Shown: positions 34,667 to 43,818 of the stretch, piece by piece
Layout of the letters: every line of letters starts with the position of its first letter
Position numbering within the stretch: position 1 is the stretch's first letter
NCBI GenBank assembly: GCA_902825215.1
Contig: LR782234.1
Location: forward strand, 4,154,001 to 4,218,000
Origin: Pseudomonas fluorescens
GTDB lineage: Bacteria; Pseudomonadota; Gammaproteobacteria; Pseudomonadales; Pseudomonadaceae
Reading direction: 5' to 3'
DNA length: 64,000 nt
The notes under the pieces: model-generated
The model's input: only the letters and a program-made list of their open reading frames with translations
Told to the model about the DNA's origin: nothing
Database searches by the model: none
Position numbers and translations under genes: made by a program

Positions 34667-35567
34667 TCGCTTCAGTACTGCTCAACAAGGGTGAATGCTC
34701 CGGCAAATGCACGCGCAATGCCGCCGGACGCACTTCAAAGCGCAGGCTGTTGCACTCCAGCGGTTCGCCGTCGAGATTCATGCAAAGCCCCTCGGCCACT
34801 TTGATTTCAACCCACGGCAAACGGGTTCGCACAAACAGATTGTCGAGACCGAAACCCTCGCTCAGCAGCGATTTCAATGTACCTACCAACTCCTGTGGGG
34901 CCGGCAGAATGCTGATATCGAGCAGTCCATCGTCGGCCAGCGCCTGCGGGCACAGCACGTGTCCGCCGCCAGCCTGACGGCCATTGCCGATACCCAGTGC
35001 CAACAGTTCGCCGCTCCAGTGAAAGTCCGGTCCTTGCAGTTCGCCATAGGCGGCATGCAACTCGCTGAAGCGCGATAGCCCGGTGAACAGATAAGCCGCG
35101 CCGCCAAGGACTTTCTTCAAATCTTCAGACGTGTTGGCCGTAACCTGACTGCCGAAACCGCCGGTGGCCATGTTGAGAAAGACCTGCCCGCCAACCTCGC
35201 CGACGTCGATATCATGCGGCGGCACATCAAGCAGTTCCAGTGCTTCGGCAGGCTCCAGCGGCACCCCGGCGGCGCGGGAAAAATCGTTGGCCGTGCCCAA
35301 GGGCAAAAGCACCAGGCTGGCTTTGCCCGGCTGCGCCGCGAGCGCTTCGGCAATGTCGCGCAGGGTGCCATCGCCTCCGCCGGCGATGATCGTCGGGTAG
35401 CCCTGCGCCAACGCCTCATTCACCCAGCGCTGAGCGTCCCCGGCTTCCCAGGTCAGGCGCACGGCCAGCTCCCAGCCTTGCTTGCGCTTGTCCTCGACGG
35501 CGGTGCGAACCGCCTCGTTGAGGGCCTGCTTGCCATGCAGAATCAACAGCGCCCGGCGCTCACTCAT
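34650..35567 (-). CDS. Lipid kinase, YegS/diacylglycerol kinase family
   Basis: A protein of 305 aa with the diacylglycerol-kinase-like catalytic domain: the nucleotide-binding motif IIAGGGDGTLRDIAEAL near residue 61, then LPLGTANDFSRAAGVP near 88. The C-terminal domain has FLNMATGGFGSQV and ALADDGLLDISILP (near 212). It phosphorylates membrane lipids such as phosphatidylglycerol or diacylglycerol at the inner membrane; the closest namesake is E. coli YegS. The start is ATG 35567 (MSERRALL) with GGGAG 8 bases before; a start five codons upstream is less well placed. Confidence 0.9.
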   Translation of the reverse strand: MSERRALLILHGKQALNEAVRTAVEDKRKQGWELAVRLTWEAGDAQRWVNEALAQGYPTIIAGGGDGTLRDIAEALAAQPGKASLVLLPLGTANDFSRAAGVPLEPAEALELLDVPPHDIDVGEVGGQVFLNMATGGFGSQVTANTSEDLKKVLGGAAYLFTGLSRFSELHAAYGELQGPDFHWSGELLALGIGNGRQAGGGHVLCPQALADDGLLDISILPAPQELVGTLKSLLSEGFGLDNLFVRTRLPWVEIKVAEGLCMNLDGEPLECNSLRFEVRPAALRVHLPEHSPLLSSTEAISRQG

Positions 35568-35997
35568 CACGTCACTCCCCATAATCGAATCGATTGAAAC
35601 ATCTTGACCACTGCGGCAGGCAAAAAAGCCCCGCCACCCTCAATAAATTCTGCGTTGCGCGCCAGCCGTCCTACAAGGCAGTACTTTTTCTTACAAAACA
35701 TGCGGAATCGGCTTAATTGACCCGCTTCGAGCATTCGGTCACCGTGTGCAGGCGGTATCAATCTTCAATTTCAAATACACAAGGATGTGCATGTAATGAG
35801 TGGATACACCCTCAGTGCTTCTGTCAGTCGGGGAGCCGGAAAACCTTGCAAGCGAATATTTGAAACAGCCGGTGGATGCTTCCATGCCAAGCCATGAAGC
35901 GCGAATGCCATTGAGTCCGGTAGGCCCTCTCGGTGAAAGTCGTACAAATCAAAAGTCGGACTTTAAAAACAGCGCCAGAACGGCTGGAGAAGTTGAA
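35568..35997. other. Intergenic region between the lipid kinase and a small membrane protein
   Basis: About 430 bases. A frame in phase with the downstream gene is open from 35800, but it lacks a good ribosome-binding site and its predicted sequence has no domain. No convincing gene or regulatory site was seen. Confidence 0.45.
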
Positions 35998-36192
35998 ATG
36001 GAACCTCGTGTTACCGAGCTTGAAACCCATCTCAAATACCTTCGTCGGGACATGGACGAAGTCCGCAGTGATGTCAGGACGATCAAACACCGGCTCGCCT
36101 ATTCGGCCGGTGCGATGGCGGTGGTGCTGGGGCTTTTGGGCTGGGTGGCCAACAGCCGGTTCGACCAGCTCGTTACCCTGATGAGCCATTGA
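35998..36192 (+). CDS. Small coiled-coil membrane protein, 64 aa
   Basis: A protein of 64 aa. Residues 1-33 (MEPRVTELETHLKYLRRDMD, DEVRSDVRTIKHRL) form a heptad-like amphipathic coiled coil. Residues about 35-54 (YSAGAMAVVLGLLGWVANSR) are one membrane-spanning helix. A good GGAGA ribosome-binding site lies 9 bases before the ATG. The layout, with a cytoplasmic coiled coil before a single C-terminal transmembrane helix, is common among small uncharacterised proteobacterial proteins and phage-derived spacers; no function is known to me. Confidence 0.65.
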   Translation: MEPRVTELETHLKYLRRDMDEVRSDVRTIKHRLAYSAGAMAVVLGLLGWVANSRFDQLVTLMSH

Positions 36193-36253
36193 TGGCTTGA
36201 GTCATTGCAGGCGCCGCCTGAGTCAGCCGACGCCTGCCTTCGCAAGACTGCGA

Positions 36254-37480
36254 TCAGCCCAGCAGTTCACTCAACGGGATGAACGCCACCTCCTCACCTT
36301 CGTTCAATGTGCGGCCTTCAGGTACTTCCACCAGACCATCCGCCCACACCGCGCTACGCAGAACCCCCGAGCTCTGGTTGCGGTATACAGTCGCCCGTCC
36401 CTTCTCGAGTCTTCCTCGCAGATACTCACGTCGATTGCCTGCCACTGGCCAGGCAAAACCGGCTGGCACAGTGATTTTCAACGGTTCGACGTCACGCACA
36501 CCCTGGCGTCTTAATAGATAGGGCCGAGTCAGCAGCGCAAAGGTCACCAGGGTCGAGGCCGGATTCCCCGGCAAACCGATGACCGGTACATTGCGAAAGT
36601 GACCACAGGTCAGTGGTTTGCCTGGCTTGATCGCCAGCTTCCACAGCGACAGTTCGCCTTCCTCGCGCAGGGCGATGCCAAGAAAATCCGCTTCACCCAC
36701 CGACACCCCGCCAGTGGAAAGAATCAGATCGACATTCTGCAACTCACCAAGCCGGGCGCGAGTGGTGGCGAGATCGTCGGGAAGAATGCCGGCATCAATC
36801 ACTTCGCAGCCAAGCCGTTGCAGCCAGCTGCACAGCAAGACGCGGTTGCTGTTATAGATTTGCCCCGGGCCCAGCGCCTGACCCGGTTCAACCAGTTCGT
36901 CGCCCGTAGAAATCACCGCCACGCGAACCTTGCGCACCACCTTCAGACCGGCACAGCCCAGCGATGCAGCAAGCCCTTGCTCGATCGGACCGAGCCTCGT
37001 TCCGGCCGGCAGAACCCGCTCACCGATAGTGGTTTCCTGCCCTTGCGGCCGAATGTTCTGCCCTGCCTTCATCGGCTCAAGGAAGCGCACTTTGCCGTCG
37101 GCCTCGACGTCAGCGTTCTCTTGCATCTCCACGCAGTCGGCGCCCGCCGGCACGGGCGCACCGGTGAAGATGCGCGCACAAGTACCCGGCACCAAGGGTT
37201 CGGGAGACTGCCCGGCAAACACCTTTTGACTGACCGGCAGCGGTTGGCCATTCCAATCGCCGAGGTTGAGTGCATAACCGTCCATGGCAGAGTTCGGCCA
37301 GGGCGGCAGATCCAGCGTGGAAAACAGGTCCTCTCTCAACACTCGCCCTTGAACCTGCGCCAACGGCAGGCTCTCATACTCAGCAATCGGTGAGGCCTCA
37401 GCCATTTCCAGCAGGCGAGCCAGCGCCACTTCGACCGGCATCAAGGGCCCGGTCTTGCCCGGCTTAGCCACGGGTTTCAC
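36254..37480 (-). CDS. moeA: Molybdopterin molybdenumtransferase MoeA
   Basis: A protein of 408 aa. MoeA motifs seen: LPPWPNSAMDGYALN (about residues 58-72), FTGAPVPAGADCVEMQE (about 105-120), RPQGQETTIGERVLPAGTRL near 144, VISTGDELVEPG near 189, and DLILSTGGVSVGEADFL near 246. It inserts molybdate into adenylylated molybdopterin in the cytoplasm, the last step of basic molybdenum cofactor synthesis. The start is GTG at 37480, 17 bases inside the end of moaB, so the two are translationally coupled. Confidence 0.95.
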   Translation of the reverse strand: MKPVAKPGKTGPLMPVEVALARLLEMAEASPIAEYESLPLAQVQGRVLREDLFSTLDLPPWPNSAMDGYALNLGDWNGQPLPVSQKVFAGQSPEPLVPGTCARIFTGAPVPAGADCVEMQENADVEADGKVRFLEPMKAGQNIRPQGQETTIGERVLPAGTRLGPIEQGLAASLGCAGLKVVRKVRVAVISTGDELVEPGQALGPGQIYNSNRVLLCSWLQRLGCEVIDAGILPDDLATTRARLGELQNVDLILSTGGVSVGEADFLGIALREEGELSLWKLAIKPGKPLTCGHFRNVPVIGLPGNPASTLVTFALLTRPYLLRRQGVRDVEPLKITVPAGFAWPVAGNRREYLRGRLEKGRATVYRNQSSGVLRSAVWADGLVEVPEGRTLNEGEEVAFIPLSELLG

Positions 37481-38003
37481 ACGGCGCCGCCTGCTTCAAA
37501 TGCGTGACGAAATTGCACGGACGATGGCGGGCGTCCAACTGCTCACCGAGAATGCCGTCCCAACCGGTGCGCACCGCATTGGTGGAACCCGGCAGGCAGC
37601 ACACCAGCGTGCCATTGGCCAGACCGGCCAGCGCGCGCGATTGCACGGTCGAAGTGCCGATATCGGCTACCGAGATCTGCCGGAACAATTCGCCAAAGCC
37701 GTCGACCTGTTTGTCGAGCAGGCAGGCAACCGCTTCCGGGGTGCTGTCGCGACCGGTGAAACCAGTACCGCCGGTGATCAGCACCACCTGCACGACATCG
37801 TCGGCAATCCAGTTGGCAACTTGCGCGCGAATTTTGTAAAGATCATCTTTGAGCAGAACGCGTTGCGCCAGGTTGTGACCCGCAGCCGTCAAGCGGTCGA
37901 CGAAGACCTGGCCGGAAGTATCGGTTTCCAATGTTCGGGTATCACTGACAGTCAGCACCGCAATATTAAGCGGCACGAAAGGTACATCAGCCTTGGCTTT
38001 CAT
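37464..38003 (-). CDS. moaB: Molybdenum cofactor biosynthesis protein MoaB
   Basis: A protein of 179 aa with the MogA/MoaB fold: NIAVLTVSDTRTLETDTSG near residue 13, and VVLITGGTGFTGRDSTPEAV near 75 with the nucleotide-binding GGTG and catalytic Asp. MoaB or MogA adenylylates molybdopterin before MoeA acts. The gene lies upstream of moeA with a 17-base overlap and is divergent from mobA, so all three molybdenum-cofactor genes share one locus. Confidence 0.92.
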   Translation of the reverse strand: MKAKADVPFVPLNIAVLTVSDTRTLETDTSGQVFVDRLTAAGHNLAQRVLLKDDLYKIRAQVANWIADDVVQVVLITGGTGFTGRDSTPEAVACLLDKQVDGFGELFRQISVADIGTSTVQSRALAGLANGTLVCCLPGSTNAVRTGWDGILGEQLDARHRPCNFVTHLKQAAPCETRG

Positions 38004-38084
38004 AGGCTCATCCAGTTGTAGGAGAAACAGCCCGGTGTTATATCACAGCGCCCCGTTTTTTCGCCGCCCCTGTGGAGGGATGCA

Positions 38085-38687
38085 ATGACTATCAACACGC
38101 CACCGCCGCCCTGCTCGATCCTGCTGCTGGCAGGCGGACGCGGCCAGCGCATGGGTGGGCAGGACAAAGGATTGGTGGAATGGCTCGGCGAGCCGATGAT
38201 CGCGCATCTGCAGCGCAAGGTCCGTGCGCTGACCGACGACCTGATTATTTCCTGCAACCGCAATCGCGAGCGCTACGCGGCTTTTGCCGATCAACTGGTC
38301 GCTGATGATGAAGGCGATTTCCCCGGGCCACTGGCCGGGATTCGCGCCGGCCTGAAAGCCGCGCGCCATACACACTTGCTGGTATTGCCCTGCGATGTTC
38401 CGCGCATTGACGCCGGATTGCTGCAGAGCATGCGCGAGACGGCGCAACTGAATTCTGAAAAACCTTTAATGTTGCGCCATGGCGAACACTGGGAACCATT
38501 GCTCTGCGTGATCCCGCTGAGCCTTTCGGCGGCCTTCGAAGACGCCTGGAACGCCGGTGAACGCAGTCCCGGCCGGGTGATGCGCAGTCTCGGCGCGACG
38601 GCGCTGCAATGCCCGGACAACGACCCGCGTCTGGCCAACCTCAATACCCCCGAACTGTTAAACGCTTACAACACTGTGTCAGACTGA
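38085..38687 (+). CDS. mobA: Molybdenum cofactor guanylyltransferase MobA
   Basis: A protein of 200 aa. The N-terminal nucleotidyltransferase motif LLLAGGRGQRMGGQDKGLVEW (about residues 13-33) and HLLVLPCDVPRID near 98 are the GTP- and metal-binding signatures of MobA, which converts molybdopterin-Mo to the guanine dinucleotide form used by DMSO-reductase-family enzymes. A GGAGGG ribosome-binding site lies 6 bases before the ATG. Divergent from moaB/moeA, with only about 80 bases between them. Confidence 0.93.
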   Translation: MTINTPPPPCSILLLAGGRGQRMGGQDKGLVEWLGEPMIAHLQRKVRALTDDLIISCNRNRERYAAFADQLVADDEGDFPGPLAGIRAGLKAARHTHLLVLPCDVPRIDAGLLQSMRETAQLNSEKPLMLRHGEHWEPLLCVIPLSLSAAFEDAWNAGERSPGRVMRSLGATALQCPDNDPRLANLNTPELLNAYNTVSD

Positions 38688-38765
38688 CACCATTCAAGGA
38701 ACTCTCACGCCTTGTATACGTCTCAAGCTCAGTAACCAAAAGAATTCCCATTCGGAGACACACTC

Positions 38766-38987
38766 ATGACTCAACGGACCCTCGCCACTTTCATGCTCGC
38801 ACTGGGCCTGGCCACCCTCGCCGGTTGCTCCTCGCCTACAGTGATCACCTTGAATGACGGTCGCGAAATCCAGGCCGTCGACACCCCGAAATACGATGAC
38901 GATTCGGGCTTCTACGAGTTCCAGCAACTGGACGGCAAAGAGACCCGCATCAACAAGGATCAGGTGCGTACCGTTAAAGAACTGTAA
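38766..38987 (+). CDS. Small lipoprotein, YgdI/YgdR family
   Basis: A protein of 73 aa. A type II signal peptide ends in the lipobox LAGCSS (Cys near residue 21), and the mature part has the YgdI-like pattern VITLNDGREIQAVDTPKYDD followed by YEFQQLDGKETRINKDQV. It is expected to be a lipid-anchored SH3-like protein; Ser-Ser after Cys argues for outer-membrane sorting. Its function is not known. GGAG lies 9 bases before the ATG and an intrinsic terminator follows. Confidence 0.88.
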   Translation: MTQRTLATFMLALGLATLAGCSSPTVITLNDGREIQAVDTPKYDDDSGFYEFQQLDGKETRINKDQVRTVKEL

Positions 38988-39008
38988 GTTCTGGTCGACC
39001 GGATACAG

Positions 39009-39037
39009 AAAAGCCCGCATTGATTGCGGGCTTTTTC
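39009..39037. terminator. Intrinsic terminator after the small lipoprotein gene
   Basis: The stem AAGCCCGCA (39011-39019) and TGCGGGCTT (39025-39033) with a five-base loop is followed by T residues on the plus strand; a short A-run on the left may serve the convergent gene. Confidence 0.85.
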
Positions 39038-39062
39038 ATGGGCGCTCAAAAGTGGCCGGGTG

Positions 39063-39953
39063 TTACCACTGCAGCGTGATCCGGCTCTCGAACTCACGCG
39101 CCTCTCCCGTCACAGGGTCAATGAATTTCAGCCCCTGCGCCAGCAGCTTCAGCGGGTTGGCGTAGTCATCCTCGACATCTTTCAATACCTGCGGATAAAA
39201 CGGGTCATTGCAGATGCTCGCGCCCAATGCGGTCATGTGGACACGCAGTTGATGTTTTTTGCCGGTCACCGGATACAACCCATAGCGCCACAAGTCGCCG
39301 TTCTTTTCCCGCACCTGCACCGCCGTTTCGGTATTGCTGACGCCCGGCCCTTCCTGCATGCGGAAGAACGGCTCGCCGTCGATCAGACGACTCTTGTGCA
39401 CCAAGGGAAATTCCACATCCGGCAGCGCCGGGGCGATCGCTTCATAGCGCTTGTCGATCTGGCGCGTAGGGAACAACGACTGATAGGCCGAACGGGTTTG
39501 CGGATTGGCCGAGAAAATCACCAGCCCTGCGGTATGTCGATCAATACGGTGCAGCGGCACCAGATGAGGGTTGTCCAGGCGCCGGATCAGGCGGCGCAGT
39601 AACGTTTGTTCAACGTACTCCCCGGCCGGCGTCACCGGCAGAAAGTGCGGTTTATCCGCCACGACCAGGTGTTCATCGGCATACAGAATCGTCTCGACTA
39701 CCGGAATCGGCTTTTCGTCCGGCACTTCGCGAAAGTAATGAATGCGCAAACCTTCCCTGTACGCCAGGTTCACGTCGATCGGCTGACCGTTGCCATCCAG
39801 AACACGCCCTCGGGCAATCCGGTCCAGCCATTGCTCGCGGCCAATGGCACTGAAATGCTCACACAGACAATCGAGTACGGTCAGCCAATGACCTGGCGGC
39901 AGATAGAGTGTGCTCGCCTGGGTGTGGGCGGCAGAGAATGTTGGAGTGGACAT
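39063..39953 (-). CDS. RluA-family pseudouridine synthase
   Basis: With the start at ATG 39953 the protein is 296 aa. The catalytic motif HRIDRHTAGLVIFSAN, with the active-site Asp, is near residue 132, and the later motif GKKHQLRVHMTALG is near 233. An S4-like N-terminal part with IARGRVLDGNG is present. It isomerises uridine to pseudouridine in rRNA or tRNA; the exact target cannot be read from the sequence. An in-frame start 11 codons upstream is possible but has a poorer context. Confidence 0.88.
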   Translation of the reverse strand: MSTPTFSAAHTQASTLYLPPGHWLTVLDCLCEHFSAIGREQWLDRIARGRVLDGNGQPIDVNLAYREGLRIHYFREVPDEKPIPVVETILYADEHLVVADKPHFLPVTPAGEYVEQTLLRRLIRRLDNPHLVPLHRIDRHTAGLVIFSANPQTRSAYQSLFPTRQIDKRYEAIAPALPDVEFPLVHKSRLIDGEPFFRMQEGPGVSNTETAVQVREKNGDLWRYGLYPVTGKKHQLRVHMTALGASICNDPFYPQVLKDVEDDYANPLKLLAQGLKFIDPVTGEAREFESRITLQW

Positions 39954-40024
39954 ATGGAAGTTCGGACCCTCAATGCGAAGTCGCATTATCCAGCACTGAG
40001 GGAAACCTAACTAGCGCAGAATAC

Positions 40025-40342
40025 TTACGCCGGGATCGACTTGAGCGCTGCAGCCTCGGTGAACTCCTTGAGCCAGCGCAGCACGTCGACCGCCTCCCAG
40101 CGACCCGGATCGTACAAGGCATAAAGCAAGCCCTGATAGCCGACCACATCCAGCTGTTTGTGGTAACCGGCACGCTGAAACAGTGCCTCGATTTCGGCGA
40201 AACAGGTGTTGAAATGCAGTTTGTTGAAAGGCGTCTTGCCCTCCGTGACCAGCCCGTCCAGGCGCAATTCAAGAACCGCCTCGCGTACTACGTCAACCGA
40301 CATCCGGTTCACGCTGTTCTTCAACTGTTCGACATTGACCAC
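40025..40342 (-). CDS. Conserved-looking hypothetical protein, 105 aa
   Basis: A protein of 105 aa, soluble, with no membrane segment or signal peptide. It begins VNVEQLKNSVNRMSVDVVREAV and contains an aromatic stretch (YQGLLYALYDPGRW, about residues 70-83). I do not recognise the family. Codon use matches the core genome. It lies alone between the pseudouridine synthase and the glutaredoxin-like gene, all on the minus strand. Confidence 0.65.
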   Translation of the reverse strand: MVNVEQLKNSVNRMSVDVVREAVLELRLDGLVTEGKTPFNKLHFNTCFAEIEALFQRAGYHKQLDVVGYQGLLYALYDPGRWEAVDVLRWLKEFTEAAALKSIPA

Positions 40343-40453
40343 GGTTCATCCCTCTGACGCATTTACTGTATGGGCATACAGTAACCGAACAAACCGCAAA
40401 AAGCCAAGGGATGGACTCTGGTGGCGACCGGCGGAAAAGCCAGGGAATCCGGA

Positions 40454-40690
40454 TCAACGCAGAAACGCGACAACCTCGTCCGCGCTGAACGGCCAGTCCA
40501 GTTCCGCCCCGGTATCGACCCGGCGCAGCACTGGAATTCTCAGGCTGTAAGCCTCGTACCAGGTTTCATCTTCAGCAATATCGATCAGTTCAACCAGCAG
40601 CCCATGCTCGACGAAAGGCATGAGTTCGGCTTCAGCGACTTCACAGAGATGACACCCGAGAGTGCCGAACAGCTGACATTCAGGAGGCAT
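40454..40690 (-). CDS. Glutaredoxin-like protein (DUF836 family)
   Basis: A protein of 78 aa with a thioredoxin/glutaredoxin fold: CQLFGTLGCHLCEVAEAEL has the Cys-x-x-Cys pair near residues 13-16, and the cis-proline segment YSLRIPVLRRVDTG lies near 48-61. Such proteins are predicted thiol oxidoreductases in the cytoplasm. The partner is unknown. Confidence 0.82.
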   Translation of the reverse strand: MPPECQLFGTLGCHLCEVAEAELMPFVEHGLLVELIDIAEDETWYEAYSLRIPVLRRVDTGAELDWPFSADEVVAFLR

Positions 40691-40900
40691 GTGCGCTCAA
40701 CCGCAAAATGAGTGGGGCTTTATTCTAGGCCTGTGCGCAAAAGCCGTCGAGCCAGCGCCGCCCAAAGGCTCCAGTGCCGCAACAGCGCAACGCTGGAAAA
40801 ACCCTGACGCACATCAGTTCGCAGAAAAGCACATTGCGCGATGCTTGCGGTCTTTTTGCTTCTACGCTTGAAAAGCCTGAAGCCGCCGCCGGAGTATCCA

Positions 40901-42613
40901 GTGTTCGCCAATCTGCTGATCATCCTCGCCTCGTCCCTCGTGGTGATTGCCCTGTTTCGACGTCTGCGATTGCCGCCGGTGCTGGGCTATTTGTGTGTCG
41001 GACTGCTGGTCGGGCCAAGCGCATTTGATTGGGTCAACGAGAGCGAGCACTTGCCGGACGTTGCCGAGTTGGGCGTGGTGTTTCTGTTGTTTTCGCTGGG
41101 TCTGGAGTTTTCCCTGTCGAAGATGATTGCCCTGCGTCAAGTGGTGTTTCGCCTTGGCAGCCAGCAGGTGCTGATCAGCACCGCGCTGCTCGGGCTGCTG
41201 TTGATGCTGCTGGGCATGCCGCTGACACCTGCGCTGCTGCTCGGCGCCGGGCTTTCGCTTTCATCGACAGCGATCGTCACCAAGGAGCTGGGTAGCCTGG
41301 GCGAAGTGTTCAGCAGCCATGGGCAGAACGCGGTGGGGGTGTTGCTGTTTCAGGATGTTGTTGCGGTATTGCTGCTGACGCTGGTCCCGGTGTTCGCCGG
41401 CAGCAGCGAGCAGGCCTGGTATTGGGCGCTGCCGTTGACGCTGGGCAAAACCGTGGTGCTGTTCGTCGGTCTGCTGCTGGCCAGTCGCTGGTTGCTGCCG
41501 CGACTGTTTCATGAAGTGGCGGCCTCGCGCTCGGCCGAGTTGTTTGTGCTGCTGGCACTGGTGATCGTGCTATTGACTGCCTGGCTGACCCACCTGCTGG
41601 GCCTGTCCCCTGCCCTCGGCGCGTTTCTGGCCGGCATGTTGCTCGGTGAAAGTAACTACCGCCACCAGATCGAGGCCGATATCCGGCCCTTTCGCGACAT
41701 CCTGCTCGGGGTGTTTTTCGTCAGCATCGGCATGCTGATCGATCTGCAACTGTTCCTCAGCCACAGCCTGGCGATCCTCGGCCTCACCGTCGGCTTGATG
41801 GTGATCAAGGGCGTCGTTGTGGCATTGCTGGTGAAATGGCGCGGCAGCGACAGCGAAACGGCATGGCGCAGCGGACTGGCGCTGGCGCAGGGCGGCGAGT
41901 TCTGCTTCGCATTGATGGCGCAGATGCAACAGAGCCGCATGTTGCCCGAGGGCTTGGGCGACCTGCTGCTGGCGGCAACGTTCAGCTCAATGTTGCTGAC
42001 CCCGCTGTTGCTGCGTGCAGCGCCACGCATCGCCGCCGTTCTGCATCGCAAACCCAATCAGGAAGCGCAGATCGAGGAGATCAGCGCGCTCAATGCCGAC
42101 CTCAACCAACACGTAGTGATTTGCGGCTACGGCCGTGTCGGCCAATCGATCGGGCGCTTCATGAGCAATGCCAGGCAGCCTTACATCGCTCTGGACAATG
42201 ACCCGGTGCGCGTACAGGAGGCCACTAATGGCGAAAGTGACGTCCATTACGGCGACTCGTCGCGCGGCGACCTGCTGACCGCCGTCGGCCTGCTGCGCGC
42301 ACGACTCTTGGTGATTGCCGTGGATCAGAGCGATGTCGCCCTGCGCATTCTCAAGGAGGCGCGAAGGCTGAACGGCCATGTGCCGATTCTGGTGCGCACC
42401 CGCGACGACAGCCAATGGGCCGAATTGAAAGCCGCCGGCGCCACCGAAGTGGTGCCGGAGCTCTTGGAGTCAAGCCTGATGCTCGCCTCTCACGCGTTGA
42501 TCATGCTCGGATTGCCCGCGCATAAAGTGCAGGAACAAGTCGATCAGGTGCGCATCGACCGCTATCGCTTGCTGCACGGTTTTTATCCCGGTGCCGACGA
42601 TGCCGAGACTTAA
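40901..42613 (+). CDS. Monovalent cation:proton antiporter-2 family protein with TrkA-N domain
   Basis: With a GTG start at 40901 (GGAG 7-10 bases before it) the protein is 570 aa; an upstream ATG at 40841 is less likely. About twelve transmembrane segments occupy residues 1-375, including the Na/H-exchanger-like LGAGLSLSSTAIVTKELG near 115. A cytosolic Rossmann domain follows: HVVICGYGRVGQSIGRFM near 402 and YGDSSRGDLL near 445. The layout is that of KefB/YbaL-type potassium or sodium/proton antiporters gated by a nucleotide or thiol ligand. The ion cannot be told from the sequence. Its stop overlaps the convergent ammonium transporter by four bases. Confidence 0.88.
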   Translation: MFANLLIILASSLVVIALFRRLRLPPVLGYLCVGLLVGPSAFDWVNESEHLPDVAELGVVFLLFSLGLEFSLSKMIALRQVVFRLGSQQVLISTALLGLLLMLLGMPLTPALLLGAGLSLSSTAIVTKELGSLGEVFSSHGQNAVGVLLFQDVVAVLLLTLVPVFAGSSEQAWYWALPLTLGKTVVLFVGLLLASRWLLPRLFHEVAASRSAELFVLLALVIVLLTAWLTHLLGLSPALGAFLAGMLLGESNYRHQIEADIRPFRDILLGVFFVSIGMLIDLQLFLSHSLAILGLTVGLMVIKGVVVALLVKWRGSDSETAWRSGLALAQGGEFCFALMAQMQQSRMLPEGLGDLLLAATFSSMLLTPLLLRAAPRIAAVLHRKPNQEAQIEEISALNADLNQHVVICGYGRVGQSIGRFMSNARQPYIALDNDPVRVQEATNGESDVHYGDSSRGDLLTAVGLLRARLLVIAVDQSDVALRILKEARRLNGHVPILVRTRDDSQWAELKAAGATEVVPELLESSLMLASHALIMLGLPAHKVQEQVDQVRIDRYRLLHGFYPGADDAET

Positions 42614-43818
42614 TCCTGGCTCACCGCGCCGATCTTGTGCAGCGACAGGTCGGCACCGTAATACTCTTGTTCCTGGCTCAGGCGCAGACCATGCAATGCC
42701 TTGATCACGCCGTACACGAGGAAGCCGCCGAGCAGCGCCACCACGACGCCGAGCCCGGTGCCGATCAACTGACTGAGCAGGCTGACACCGCCGATACCGC
42801 CGAGCGCGGTCTGGCCGAAAATTCCGCAGGCGATTCCACCCCACACGCCGCACAAGCCGTGCAACGGCCACACGCCCAACACATCGTCGATACGCCATTT
42901 GACTTGTGCGGCGGTGAAGCACCAGACAAACAATGCGCCGGCGATCGCCCCGGTCAGCAGCGCGCCGACCGGATGCATCAGATCAGAACCGGCGCAGATC
43001 GCCACCAACCCGGCCAGCGGGCCGTTGTGCAAAAAGCCTGGGTCATTGCGTCCGACGATCAGCGCCGCCATCGTGCCGCCGACCATCGCCATCAACGAGT
43101 TGACCGCCACCAGCCCACTGACGCCCTGCAGCGTCTGCGCGCTCATCACGTTGAAGCCAAACCAGCCGACAATCAGAATCCACGAGCCCAGCGCCAGGAA
43201 AGGAATGCTCGAGGGTGCGAATGCCACCAGACGCCCATCGCGATAACGGCCATTACGCGGCCCCAGCAGCAACACCGCCGCCAGCGCCAGCCAGCCGCCC
43301 ATGGCATGCACCACCACGGAACCGGCGAAGTCATGGAACGCGGCGCCGAACTGCGCTGTAAGCCACGCTTGAAGACCGTAGTTACCGTTCCAGATCATGC
43401 CCTCGAAAAACGGATAGATGAACGCGACGATCAATGCCGTGGCGCACAACTGCGGCACGAATCGCGCGCGCTCGGCGATGCCGCCGGAAATGATCGCCGG
43501 GATCGCCGCAGCAAAAGTCAGCAGGAAGAAAAATTTCACCAGCCCGTAACCGTGATCAGCACTCAACACCGCTGCCGGTTGCATGAACGTCACACCGTAA
43601 GAGATCCAATAGCCTATAAAGAAATAGGCCAACGTCGAGACGGCGAAATCACTGAGGATCTTCGCCAGTGCGTTGACCTGGTTTTTCTGCCGGACCGTTC
43701 CGACCTCCAGAAAAGCGAAACCGGCGTGCATCGCCAGTACCATTACGGCACCGATCAGAATGAACAAGGTGTTGGAGCTGTGGACCAGCGTGTCCACAGC
43801 GCTTTGCAGATTTTCCAT
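42610..43818 (-). CDS. amtB: Ammonium transporter (Amt family)
   Basis: A protein of 402 aa with about eleven transmembrane helices. The conserved Amt features are visible: the twin pore histidines in DFAGSVVVHAMGG (about residue 171) and WPLHGLCGVWGG (about 321), and the early AFLEVGTVRQKN stretch. It conducts ammonium/ammonia through the inner membrane. No glnK gene lies next to it, unlike the usual glnK-amtB pair, so this may be an additional Amt paralogue not under the standard PII pairing. It has no cleavable signal peptide. Confidence 0.9.
   Translation of the reverse strand: MENLQSAVDTLVHSSNTLFILIGAVMVLAMHAGFAFLEVGTVRQKNQVNALAKILSDFAVSTLAYFFIGYWISYGVTFMQPAAVLSADHGYGLVKFFFLLTFAAAIPAIISGGIAERARFVPQLCATALIVAFIYPFFEGMIWNGNYGLQAWLTAQFGAAFHDFAGSVVVHAMGGWLALAAVLLLGPRNGRYRDGRLVAFAPSSIPFLALGSWILIVGWFGFNVMSAQTLQGVSGLVAVNSLMAMVGGTMAALIVGRNDPGFLHNGPLAGLVAICAGSDLMHPVGALLTGAIAGALFVWCFTAAQVKWRIDDVLGVWPLHGLCGVWGGIACGIFGQTALGGIGGVSLLSQLIGTGLGVVVALLGGFLVYGVIKALHGLRLSQEQEYYGADLSLHKIGAVSQD

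Noticed and set aside
36207..36237. Inverted repeat GCAGGCG/CGCCTGC between the small membrane protein gene and moeA as a terminator
   Set aside because: The arms are far apart for their length and no T-run follows on either strand.
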